A DNA stretch of 64,000 nucleotides from Methylobacter tundripaludum (lineage in GTDB: Bacteria > Pseudomonadota > Gammaproteobacteria > Methylococcales > Methylomonadaceae): contig NZ_PTIY01000005.1 in the NCBI RefSeq assembly GCF_002934365.1, positions 124,001 to 188,000 on the forward strand. Reading direction: 5' to 3'. Positions 1 through 8,805 of the stretch are shown here, one piece after another. The notes beneath the pieces are model-generated. The model was not told the DNA's origin, ran no database searches, and worked only from the letters and a program-made list of their open reading frames with translations. The translations under genes and the position numbers were made by a program. How positions within the stretch are numbered: position 1 is the first letter of the stretch; every line of letters begins with the position of its first letter.

Positions 1-602
1 CGGCTGCCCGATTCCCGTAGCGCCGCGACCAGAGCGAGCGCGTTGAGATCAGGAAGTTCGCGTGCGGCAATCATTAAATCGAAAGGCTGATGTAACAATA
101 ATTCCAACGCAGACAATCCCCGCTCCTGGCTCACCAAACGCACAGCCAGCGGTTCCAGCACTCCCTGGCAGAATTTTCGCGTAGCGATCGACGGCTCAAC
201 CAATAATACCGATGCGCAGCCCGGCATGCTGGAAATGCGCAATAGTTCCAAATCCTGCTCGATAGCCGTTGCAACAGCGCCGTCCCGCGCCGGAGTTTCA
301 GCAACACGGCGCAGTAAATCCACATAACTCAAGGCTTGGCTGATCGCCAACGGGTCAAAACGCTCCTTGGCGGCACGGATAAAACTCTCAAACTGGTGAC
401 AAACGCCGGTGACCAACGGCATGCCGAAAGTGCCGCCCGAACCCTTAAGGCTGTGAACACGGCGGAAAAGCTCATCGAAAGCGCCGGCCGCGCCTCGCTC
501 CAAAGCCAATACACATTCCTCAAGAAGATCGCAGTATTCAGGCAATTCTGCGACGAAATCGTCGCGCATTCCGGTCAGTAATAGGGCAAAGTCAGTATTC
601 AT
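1..602 (-). CDS. HPt domain protein with degenerate receiver domain (C-terminus outside window)
   Basis: The minus-strand frame is open from an ATG at 602 to the window edge, giving the first 200 residues. Residues 1-110 form a histidine phosphotransfer (HPt) helix bundle with the motif HSLKGSGGTFG, whose His50 is the expected phospho-acceptor. From about residue 128 a receiver-like fold begins (SVLLVEPS). Where the receiver Asp is expected, the sequence reads FDLMIAARELPDLNA, so the phosphorylatable Asp appears to be Ala. It is therefore probably a pseudo-receiver. The HPt resembles that of the upstream diguanylate cyclase gene, and the gene is likely third in the same operon, 142 bases downstream. 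Further receiver or output domains may follow outside the window. HPt is secure; total architecture is unknown. Confidence 0.8.
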   Translation of the reverse strand, partial: MNTDFALLLTGMRDDFVAELPEYCDLLEECVLALERGAAGAFDELFRRVHSLKGSGGTFGMPLVTGVCHQFESFIRAAKERFDPLAISQALSYVDLLRRVAETPARDGAVATAIEQDLELLRISSMPGCASVLLVEPSIATRKFCQGVLEPLAVRLVSQERGLSALELLLHQPFDLMIAARELPDLNALALVAALRESGS

Positions 603-744
603 AGCAAAGTTTCTTTTATTATAGTTATTGTGACTATTCGGCTCGAAACGTAAAAATCATTCCCTGCGGAGAGAAAACTAAAACCCGGCCCAATGGCGCT
701 ATGGTTTTAGGTTCGTTTATCCGTTCAAGAATAAATCCACCCCT

Positions 745-2397
745 TCAGTATCCGCAAAATTGACACACCTGATTACGACCGCCATCCTTAGCCTTATAAA
801 GCGCCGCGTCCGCGGCGGCGAGTAAACCGGGTGCATCCGTGCACTGCTTGCTCGTGGCTACCCCGGCGCTGAGGGTGATGCCAAAACTTTGCCCTTCATG
901 GATAAACCGCATCTCGGCAAATCGCTGCCGAATGTCGTCAAGCAAGCGCATTGCATCTGCCGCATTACATTCGGGCAGCACCACCGCGAACTCTTCGCCG
1001 CCATAACGGCCGATACTGTCCTGCCGGCGCAAGCGCTGGCGCAGCAAGTGCGCCAAAGTCTTAATGACCTGATCGCCCATCGGGTGGCCCCAGGTATCGT
1101 TGACCTGTTTGAAATTGTCCAGATCGACCATCGCCATCGCCATGACCTTTCCCTGCCGATGAGCGCGTTCGATTTCAATCGCCAGCCGGTCTTTAATAGT
1201 GGAATGCTTGAGCAGCCCGGTCAAACTATCCTGGCTCATCAGTTCACTGACTTTGCGGGCGCGCGCCGCCCGAACCTGCACTGTGGAAACCAGCCGGGCA
1301 TCCGAAACCGGCTTGGTCAGGAAATCATCACCGCCGTTGCTTAAGGCTTTAATCTGTTCATCCAGATCGTCCGCCGCCGAAAGATAAATAATCGGCAGGC
1401 TCATCCAGGCATCTTCGTAACGGATTGCAAGCGCTAAATCAGCGCCATTGCAATCGGGCATGTACAAATCGATGATCAGCAAATCGGGGTTCAAGCTCTG
1501 CATCGCGGCCAACGTCTCCTCAGGGCGGCAGACCTTTTCGGCCAACATGCCGGCCGCTTTCAGGGTTAACCGGTAGTGCTCGGCCAAGACTTCATCGTCG
1601 TCAACAATCAACACCCGGTAAGGCGCATGATCGTGCTCCCGCAACAGCATCTCGATGCGCCCGGCCAGCGTCGAAATGTCCGTCGATTTAGTCAAAAACG
1701 CTCCGCCCCCGGCCCGGGCCGCCGCCAAACGGCTCGGAAAGTCAATCCGGTCCGCCAGAAAAACGGTAGGCAGCCTGTAGCCAAGCCGCTCGAACAGCAA
1801 GGGCAAAGCTTCGGTGCTGTCGGCCGGATTTTGCCCCGGCAACATACTATCGACCACCAGTACGTCAGGCATGCCGGCGCGTATCTCGGCTTCGGCTGCC
1901 GAAAAATCAGCGCAATGGCTCACTTCATAGCCAAACTGGCTCAAGCCCTTATTCAACTCATAGGCGATCAGCGCTTCATCTTCGATCAAGATAACGCGGA
2001 CATGCTCATTCTGCCCAAGCAAAGGGGGAACTAACAGCGCTTTCCCCGCCGACGCATCGAAAGCCGCATCAGTCATGAATGCTTGTCGCAACGCCGACAA
2101 GTCGTTTTTCCATGCCTCCCATTGCGCTGCCTCCAGTACGCTTAGATCGTCAAGCCAGACTTTTACGGCCACTTCCAATATCCGAGCCTGCCGAGACAAC
2201 TCGAAAAAACCGAAAGTGCCGCCCGATCCGGCCAGTTTATGTAAATCGGCATGGAGTTCAGACAGGATGATAGGGGCAATGTCCGCCCCCTTTCCCTTAA
2301 CACGGCTGAGCAAATTATCCAGCGTATGCACCAAGCGCTTGGCGTACTGCTCGCGCAAAGCTGCAAGCTGTGCTGAAAAATCGGTGGAATCAGTCAT
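745..2397 (-). CDS. HPt-REC-REC-GGDEF diguanylate cyclase
   Basis: This 550-residue cytoplasmic protein should make cyclic di-GMP from two GTP. It begins with an HPt domain (HKLAGSGGTFGF, His53). Two receiver domains follow, with intact Asp sites in VLVVDSMLPGQ and LLIIDLYMPDCNG. The C-terminal GGDEF domain has the catalytic signature GGEEF at residues 466-470. An RxxD inhibitory site (RRQD) lies five residues before GGEEF, so product inhibition is likely. No membrane segment is visible. It sits 32 bases downstream of an HD-GYP response regulator, so synthesis and breakdown of the same messenger are probably co-transcribed. HPt and receivers in one chain suggest it is a node of a phosphorelay whose sensor kinase is not in the window. 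Confidence 0.92.
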   Translation of the reverse strand: MTDSTDFSAQLAALREQYAKRLVHTLDNLLSRVKGKGADIAPIILSELHADLHKLAGSGGTFGFFELSRQARILEVAVKVWLDDLSVLEAAQWEAWKNDLSALRQAFMTDAAFDASAGKALLVPPLLGQNEHVRVILIEDEALIAYELNKGLSQFGYEVSHCADFSAAEAEIRAGMPDVLVVDSMLPGQNPADSTEALPLLFERLGYRLPTVFLADRIDFPSRLAAARAGGGAFLTKSTDISTLAGRIEMLLREHDHAPYRVLIVDDDEVLAEHYRLTLKAAGMLAEKVCRPEETLAAMQSLNPDLLIIDLYMPDCNGADLALAIRYEDAWMSLPIIYLSAADDLDEQIKALSNGGDDFLTKPVSDARLVSTVQVRAARARKVSELMSQDSLTGLLKHSTIKDRLAIEIERAHRQGKVMAMAMVDLDNFKQVNDTWGHPMGDQVIKTLAHLLRQRLRRQDSIGRYGGEEFAVVLPECNAADAMRLLDDIRQRFAEMRFIHEGQSFGITLSAGVATSKQCTDAPGLLAAADAALYKAKDGGRNQVCQFCGY

Positions 2398-2429
2398 CTA
2401 TGCGTCCACGGATTGATTGAGAGGCGTCA

Positions 2430-3497
<1,068 letters not shown>

Positions 3498-3618
3498 CTT
3501 GTTCTTTTTTATTTGATAAGTCTGCCGTGATTGTAGATCAACGCTTCGGTTTTTCAAACTTTACTGGTTTTGATCTCCGCCTAAGACCTCATGACGGGGG
3601 TGTCCCACTGAAGCCGTT

Positions 3619-6297
3619 TCAACGGTTCAGCCTGACAACCATGAACTTGCGCAGTTCCTCCAACAGCAGCATCGCCAGAGCAAACGGCAATATGAACAGC
3701 CATACCTCAGGCGCAATCGGCAAGGTGCCGAAAACCCGGTTGCCCCAGGCGGTATAGTCGATAATTAAAATCAGCATAATTTCCAGCGCAATACCCCAGA
3801 GGATGGTGCGGTTGTCGAATAAGCGCGCACCGAACACACTGCGTCCGGGGGTCTTGCAAAGAAATACATTGACTACCTGCGTGACGATAATCGCGCTCAG
3901 ACAGGCGGTAGTGGCCTGAAGATATAAGGGCTCTTGACTTGATAAACTCTCGCCCCAGCGCCAACCGCCGCTGTGCAGCACAAAGAAGTAAGCCGCCATC
4001 GAGACGACCGCTTCGAGTAAACCTAAAAACAGATAAGCGCGCAACAGCAGACGCCAATCGAGCAGACGTTCCTTTCGCGGACGCGGCGGCCGCCTCATGC
4101 TGCCCGGTTCGGGCTTGGCGGCGCCAAGCCCCAAAGCCGGCAGCATGTCCGTCCCCAAATCCACCGCCAGAATCTGGATGATGGTCAAGGGCAGCGGTAT
4201 CTTAAGCAGCGCGAAAGCCAGATAGGGGACAATTTCCGGGATATTGGACGTAAGAATATAAGCGAGAAACCTGCGGATGTTCTCGTAAACGGCGCGTCCT
4301 TCCTCGACAGCGGCGATGATGCTGGCGAAATTATCGTCCAGCAGAATCATATCGGCCGCCTCCTTGGCGACATCCGTCCCGCTGATGCCCATCGCGATGC
4401 CGATATCCGCCAGTTTCAGCGCCGGAGCATCGTTCACGCCGTCGCCGGTGACCGCAACGACGTGCTTTTTCTTTTTCAACGCGGCGACGATGCGCATTTT
4501 CTGGTCGGCCCCGACCCTGGCAAAGATGATGTCCGGCGCACTCAAGGCCAGGCGCAGTTGGGTTTCCGACAGCTTACGCAACTGTTCGCCGGTGATAATC
4601 ACCGGATTATCCGACTGAATCTGGCCGATCTGCCGGCCAATCGCCAACGCGGTATGCGGATGATCGCCGGTCACCATGATGATTTTGATGCCCGCCTCCC
4701 GGCATTTGCGCATTGCTTCAGGCACCTCGGCCCTCGGCGGGTCTTCCAGCCCGACCAGCGCGCACAGAATCAGGTCTTGCTCGTGCGCCTCGCCGTGATG
4801 CTCCGCTTCCAGCTCACGCCAGGCAAAGGCCAGCACCCGCAAACCCTTATTTGCCATCTGTTCCTGGGCGTTAATGAAACCCTGCCGGATTTCCGCCGTC
4901 AGCGGCATTATTTGCCCGCCGATCTGCACTTGTTTGCACAGCGGCAACAGCGTTTCCAGGGCGCCCTTGCAGTAAAGCACCACACCCTTGGGCGTCTGAT
5001 GAATAGTGGACATCCGTTTGCGGTCGGTATCAAACGGCACTTCATTGATCTTGGGGTAAGCGCAAGTTTCGCCAAGACAGGTCTTCGCCATCCGCACCAG
5101 CGCGATTTCCATCGGGTCACCCAAAGTCTGCCATTTTCCGGCGGCAAGGGATTCTCTCAGGTTGTGGCACAGCAACGCATCCTCGAAAAAGCGCCGATAA
5201 GTAAACGCCAATTGCGGCTGCCTCCGCACCGCCGTAATCGTCTGCATTTCCCCGCCCAGATAAAGCGAGCAAACCGCCATGCGGTTTTCGGTCAGCGTGC
5301 CGGTCTTATCGGTACAGATCACCGTCGCCGAACCCAATGCTTCCACCGAAGGCATGTGCCGAATCAGCGCGTTACGCTTGGCCATGCGCTGGGTCGCCAT
5401 CGCCAGCGACAAGGTGACCGTCGGCAATAATCCTTCCGGCACGTTGGCGACGATAATGCCGATAGCGAAGATGAAGTTTTCCCAGAACGACAGGCCCATG
5501 CTGCGTCCGATAAAGAAAAAAACCAGCCCCAAGGCCAACGCGAGCGCCGCGATAAGACGGCTTAAACGCACGATTTCCAATTGCAACGGCGAAACGGTTT
5601 TAACGGCGGTCTGCGTCAGATGGGCGATCTTGCCGAATTCCGTATGCATTCCGGTCGCAAACACCACCGCCCTGCCCTCGCCCGACACGACCGAGGTTCC
5701 GGCCAACAGCGTGTTGCGGCTATGTTCCAGGTTTTCTTCCGCCGAAGGATCGGCATCCCGCGCCTGCGGCCTGGACTCGCCGGTGACGGTGGCGTTATTG
5801 ACGCGCAGGCTAAAGGCTTCGAGCAGCCGGCAGTCGGCCGGCACATTGTCGCCCTCCTGCAATAAGATCACGTCGCCGGGCGCCAGATCGGCGGCCAAAA
5901 TCAGCGCGACTTCGCCGTCTCTGAGCACCTTGACGTAATAAGGCAGCAGCTTTTGCAGTGCGGAAATGGCGCGTTCGGCGCGGTACTGCTGCCAAAACGA
6001 AAATACGCCGTTGATCAGGATCACGCCGAGTATCGCATAGCCCAAAGTCGCCATGCCGCCGCCCGGTTGCCGGGATTCGGCGAAAAACGCCAGACCTGCC
6101 GCCAACCACAGTATCAGCGCGAAGAAATGAATAAATTCCTTGATGAAACGCAGTATCAGAGACTCGCCCCGCAGTTCCTCGACCCGGTTCGGCCCATACT
6201 CGTCCAGGCGGCATTCGACCTCGGCCTGCGATAGTCCGTCATGACCGCTATGGAGGCTTGCCAGCGCCTCATCGGCAGTGAATTGATGTATTTTCAT
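3619..6297 (-). CDS. P-type cation-transporting ATPase, P2 group, Na+/K+-ATPase-like
   Basis: This 892-residue inner-membrane ion pump has the N-terminal cation-ATPase domain, an actuator domain with TGES, the phosphorylation motif CTDKTGTLTENRM (Asp330), the hinge GDGVNDAPALK, and a C-terminal helical bundle. The TM4 motif ANVPEGLLPTVTLSLA and the TM6 motif VDLGTDMLPALGLGAAKPE resemble eukaryotic Na+/K+ and H+/K+ pumps (P2C) more than bacterial Ca2+ pumps. Sodium or potassium movement is therefore a reasonable guess, but calcium cannot be excluded. No beta or FXYD-type partner gene is adjacent. It lies about 120 bases upstream of the HD-GYP gene on the same strand, without obvious functional linkage. 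Confidence 0.9.
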   Translation of the reverse strand: MKIHQFTADEALASLHSGHDGLSQAEVECRLDEYGPNRVEELRGESLILRFIKEFIHFFALILWLAAGLAFFAESRQPGGGMATLGYAILGVILINGVFSFWQQYRAERAISALQKLLPYYVKVLRDGEVALILAADLAPGDVILLQEGDNVPADCRLLEAFSLRVNNATVTGESRPQARDADPSAEENLEHSRNTLLAGTSVVSGEGRAVVFATGMHTEFGKIAHLTQTAVKTVSPLQLEIVRLSRLIAALALALGLVFFFIGRSMGLSFWENFIFAIGIIVANVPEGLLPTVTLSLAMATQRMAKRNALIRHMPSVEALGSATVICTDKTGTLTENRMAVCSLYLGGEMQTITAVRRQPQLAFTYRRFFEDALLCHNLRESLAAGKWQTLGDPMEIALVRMAKTCLGETCAYPKINEVPFDTDRKRMSTIHQTPKGVVLYCKGALETLLPLCKQVQIGGQIMPLTAEIRQGFINAQEQMANKGLRVLAFAWRELEAEHHGEAHEQDLILCALVGLEDPPRAEVPEAMRKCREAGIKIIMVTGDHPHTALAIGRQIGQIQSDNPVIITGEQLRKLSETQLRLALSAPDIIFARVGADQKMRIVAALKKKKHVVAVTGDGVNDAPALKLADIGIAMGISGTDVAKEAADMILLDDNFASIIAAVEEGRAVYENIRRFLAYILTSNIPEIVPYLAFALLKIPLPLTIIQILAVDLGTDMLPALGLGAAKPEPGSMRRPPRPRKERLLDWRLLLRAYLFLGLLEAVVSMAAYFFVLHSGGWRWGESLSSQEPLYLQATTACLSAIIVTQVVNVFLCKTPGRSVFGARLFDNRTILWGIALEIMLILIIDYTAWGNRVFGTLPIAPEVWLFILPFALAMLLLEELRKFMVVRLNR

Positions 6298-6428
6298 GGC
6301 GACTCCTGCTTTACCGGGTCTTAGCTAAACATCACGCAGTTTAAAATACCACGGACTTCATAATTCTTTGATCAGTTGAATGACCAAGTATTGTATTATT
6401 CCAACTTTTAATACTTTAAGAGTCGATT

Positions 6429-6578
6429 ATGAACAGCTATCAACAGAGCAAAAAAGCCAGATACATCGTTTCGGTGGTTTACCTTTTGATAATGGCCGTG
6501 GTAATGGGCGGGACTTACCTGTCGCAGCAGCAAAAAGAGGCGGCTGCGAAGACAGCGCAAAGCGCTCCAAATCAATAA
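6429..6578 (+). CDS. Small single-pass membrane protein, unknown function
   Basis: A 49-codon frame starts at an ATG preceded by AAGAG at a normal ribosome-binding distance. The product has a basic N-terminus (MNSYQQSKKARY), one hydrophobic segment (about residues 13-30, IVSVVYLLIMAVVMGG) and a polar Gln/Ala/Lys-rich tail. This is the profile of an inner-membrane single-pass microprotein. It is divergent from the P-type ATPase gene, and the two share a 130-base intergenic region. A role as a small regulator of the pump is possible but rests only on position. Family not recognised. Confidence 0.55.
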   Translation: MNSYQQSKKARYIVSVVYLLIMAVVMGGTYLSQQQKEAAAKTAQSAPNQ

Positions 6579-6615
6579 GCGGCGTTATTAGGCTATACCG
6601 GACAATACTGTTCTA

Positions 6616-6763
6616 CTTAGGATCGTGCATAAATTAATTTAGGCAATTACCATGAAGAGCATGAAGGACATGAAGACTTAAACCTTTCATGCCGCTTCAT
6701 GTCCTTCATGGTTAAAAAATGAAATATAAAACTTGCTCAAGTTATTTCATGCACGTTCCTTAG
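6616..6763. mobile_element. MITE-like element with imperfect terminal inverted repeats and an inner hairpin
   Basis: Outer arms at 6616-6638 and 6741-6763 are inverted repeats matching at 18 of 23 positions. Inside them is a perfect 16-bp inverted repeat (6660-6675 and 6695-6710) built from CATGAAGGA-type units with a 19-base loop. The 148-bp element has no coding capacity and no clear target-site duplication. The stretch from 6579 to 6803 otherwise holds no gene. It resembles the CACGAAG-type hairpin at 51091-51160, which suggests a family of dispersed non-coding elements. Confidence 0.55.
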
Positions 6764-6857
6764 TTCGCTAGCCATTCCAATCAGACCGGTTTCGGCGAAA
6801 ATCTTGACTGAAAACGCAGATCGCGGTGGCCGCAAGAAATTTACCGGGTGTTACATA

Positions 6858-7334
6858 GTGAAACCTGACAAACCTACCCAAATTAAAAAGGAATCCGATC
6901 TTTGCGGACACAACAGGAAGGTGTTGTTGGATTACCGGATACCCACACGGCTCGAAGAAATCGAAAAACTTGCTGACGCTGTCAATCAGGCTCTATCCGA
7001 CCCCGACCTGGCTTTCCATGCCAACGTGTGTCTGGAAGAGTTGATTACAAACACCATTGTTCACGGCCTCAAGGGCGCCGCCGACCGGTTCATACAGGTC
7101 CAAATCAGTGTATCGAACGAATGGCTGGAAATTCTTCTGAAGGATGATGCGCCGCAGTTTGACCCTTTCATGCAAGCCCCTAGCCCCAATCTGGATCTGG
7201 ATATTAATGAACGCCCCATCGGCGGTCTGGGGGTGCATATGGTGAAGAAACTGATGGACGATGCCCGTGCCGATTACGACGGCAGCGGCAATGTGATTGT
7301 GTTGCTCAAGAAGCTGCATCAGGCTGCCGGATAA
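6858..7334 (+). CDS. RsbW-like ATP-binding serine kinase / anti-sigma regulatory factor
   Basis: The product is a single HATPase domain of the anti-sigma type. The N-box reads VCLEELITNTIVHG, with the Mg-binding Asn present. The G-box reads IGGLGVHMVKKLMDD. Proteins of this group phosphorylate a STAS antagonist and sequester a partner when the STAS protein is phosphorylated. The GTG at 6858 gives about 158 residues, a usual length. A TTG at 6804 in the same frame is also possible. The gene converges on a STAS-domain gene with only 19 bases between stop codons, making that protein the obvious substrate candidate. No sigma factor gene is nearby, so the final target is unknown. Confidence 0.85.
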   Translation: MKPDKPTQIKKESDLCGHNRKVLLDYRIPTRLEEIEKLADAVNQALSDPDLAFHANVCLEELITNTIVHGLKGAADRFIQVQISVSNEWLEILLKDDAPQFDPFMQAPSPNLDLDINERPIGGLGVHMVKKLMDDARADYDGSGNVIVLLKKLHQAAG

Positions 7335-7353
7335 AGCTTTTCCAGGAAAACCT

Positions 7354-7692
7354 TTATCCGGCGATTACCGCAAGCGCTTCAGCGACAGAGTTTTCCATCT
7401 TGAATAAGGTGTTGAAACCGCACATATCGAATACCGACCGAACGTTTCCCTTGACGTTCGCCAAACAGGCCCGCCCGCCTTTCGCATTCAGCAGTTTGGC
7501 CATCAGCAAAAGTCCGCGCAAGCCGGCGCTGCTGATATAGTCGAGTTGTTCAAAGTCGACCACGATGCAAATATTCCCGCCATCAATCAATTCCCGAATG
7601 CTTTTTTCATAATCCGGCGCAGTAACCGCATCCAGCCTGCCGCTAATCGTGACAACGACGGCGTTATTTTCACTTCTAGTCTGCAAATCCAT
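7354..7692 (-). CDS. STAS-domain anti-sigma factor antagonist
   Basis: This 112-residue single STAS domain resembles SpoIIAA/RsbV. The phosphorylatable serine region DYISSAGLRGLL is intact, so it should be switched between phosphorylated and free states by an RsbW-like kinase and a PP2C phosphatase. It starts 12 bases after the ABC ATPase-HATPase fusion gene and is the last gene of that operon. The operon also encodes a SpoIIE phosphatase, and the kinase candidate lies convergently at 6858-7334. All three roles of a partner-switching cycle are therefore present at one locus. Confidence 0.92.
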   Translation of the reverse strand: MDLQTRSENNAVVVTISGRLDAVTAPDYEKSIRELIDGGNICIVVDFEQLDYISSAGLRGLLLMAKLLNAKGGRACLANVKGNVRSVFDMCGFNTLFKMENSVAEALAVIAG

Positions 7693-7704
7693 GGCTATTA
7701 TTTC

Positions 7705-8805
7705 TCAAAGGGGGGTGGTTTTGATCAGGAATTGTAACCTGTTTTTATCGTTGAGCCACTGGTAGTCGATGCTTTCGGTCAAGTTTTTTATGATCGCCAG
7801 TCCCAGGTCATCGCCGGATAAGTTGCCGCTTTCAAGCGGGTTTGCCGCCTTTCCGCTGCTTTCGCAGACCACCTCCAGACGCGCGCTCTTTTCCGAATAG
7901 GCAACTGTCAGATCAAGAACTGCCTCAGGCAGATACGGGGTATAGATTTGCAGCAATTCCTCAACCAGCAACAGCAAGCTGTCTCTTGTATTCTTCGGCA
8001 GGATCTGTTTCTCGCAAAACGCCTCGATTTCGGCATTCATCGCGTACAAATCATAATCCGGCGAACTGATGCGGCAGGTATAACTGCGAATCCTTTGGAT
8101 GAACGCCCTTGTCTTTTCCTTTTGCGGGTTCCCAAAAATCTGTTCCGGGGGACCTTCTTCGTAAATAATCCCTTCGTCCATATACAAGACCCGGTTCGAT
8201 ACGTCACGGGCAAAGTCCATTTCATGGGTCACAATCGCCATCGTCATCCCCTCTCTGGCAAGACGGCGTATGACCGACAACACTTCGCTGACCATGGTGG
8301 GGTCCAGCGCCGAAGTGGGCTCGTCAAACAGGATGATCTGCGGGTCCATGGCCATGCAGCGGGCAATAGCCACACGCTGTTTCTGACCGCCGGAAAGCTC
8401 GTCCGGGAATTTGCCGGCTTTCTCGGCCAGCCCTACCAGCCTCAGAAGATCCATGGCTTTCAGCTGCGCAGCGTCCTTGCTCATCCCCTTAAGCTTGACC
8501 GGCCCGATGGTCAGGTTTTCCAATACGGACAGGTGAGAAAAAAGATTAAACGATTGAAACACCATGTTCATTTTCTGGCGAACTTTAGCCACATCGGTCT
8601 TTTTATCCAGAACATCTACGCCGTCGATGTAAATCTCCCCTCCGCTTGGGTATTCGAGCAGATTAAGGCAGCGGAGAAAAGTGCTTTTGCCGGTGCCGGA
8701 AGGGCCGATGATGGAGACAACCTCGCCTGCTTTTATTTCGGTGCTGATGTCTTTCAGTACGACCAGGTCATCAAATCTTTTCGACAAACGCTCAACTTTT
8801 ATCAC
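7705..8805 (-). CDS. Amino-acid-type ABC transporter ATPase fused to a C-terminal RsbW-like HATPase domain
   Basis: Residues 1-240 are a canonical polar-amino-acid ABC ATPase of the GlnQ/HisP kind: Walker [10 protein letters not shown], signature [12 protein letters not shown], Walker [14 protein letters not shown]. The usual protein ends near residue 245, but here about 120 residues follow. They match an anti-sigma HATPase: an N-box-like [12 protein letters not shown] and a G-box-like [11 protein letters not shown]. The Asn normally found in the N-box is replaced, apparently by Ile, so this domain may bind a partner without acting as a kinase. The ATG overlaps the permease gene by 4 bases, and the STAS gene follows after 12 bases. 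The fusion suggests that transport activity is coupled to partner switching. Confidence 0.88.
   Translation of the reverse strand: MIKVERLSKRFDDLVVLKDISTEIKAGEVVSIIGPSGTGKSTFLRCLNLLEYPSGGEIYIDGVDVLDKKTDVAKVRQKMNMVFQSFNLFSHLSVLENLTIGPVKLKGMSKDAAQLKAMDLLRLVGLAEKAGKFPDELSGGQKQRVAIARCMAMDPQIILFDEPTSALDPTMVSEVLSVIRRLAREGMTMAIVTHEMDFARDVSNRVLYMDEGIIYEEGPPEQIFGNPQKEKTRAFIQRIRSYTCRISSPDYDLYAMNAEIEAFCEKQILPKNTRDSLLLLVEELLQIYTPYLPEAVLDLTVAYSEKSARLEVVCESSGKAANPLESGNLSGDDLGLAIIKNLTESIDYQWLNDKNRLQFLIKTTPL

Noticed and set aside
889-1344. Plus-strand open frame of 151 codons
   Set aside because: It lies entirely within the diguanylate cyclase gene on the other strand and has no recognisable domain.
4462-5430. 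Plus-strand open frame of 322 codons
   Set aside because: It is the antisense shadow of the P-type ATPase gene, whose motifs are complete.
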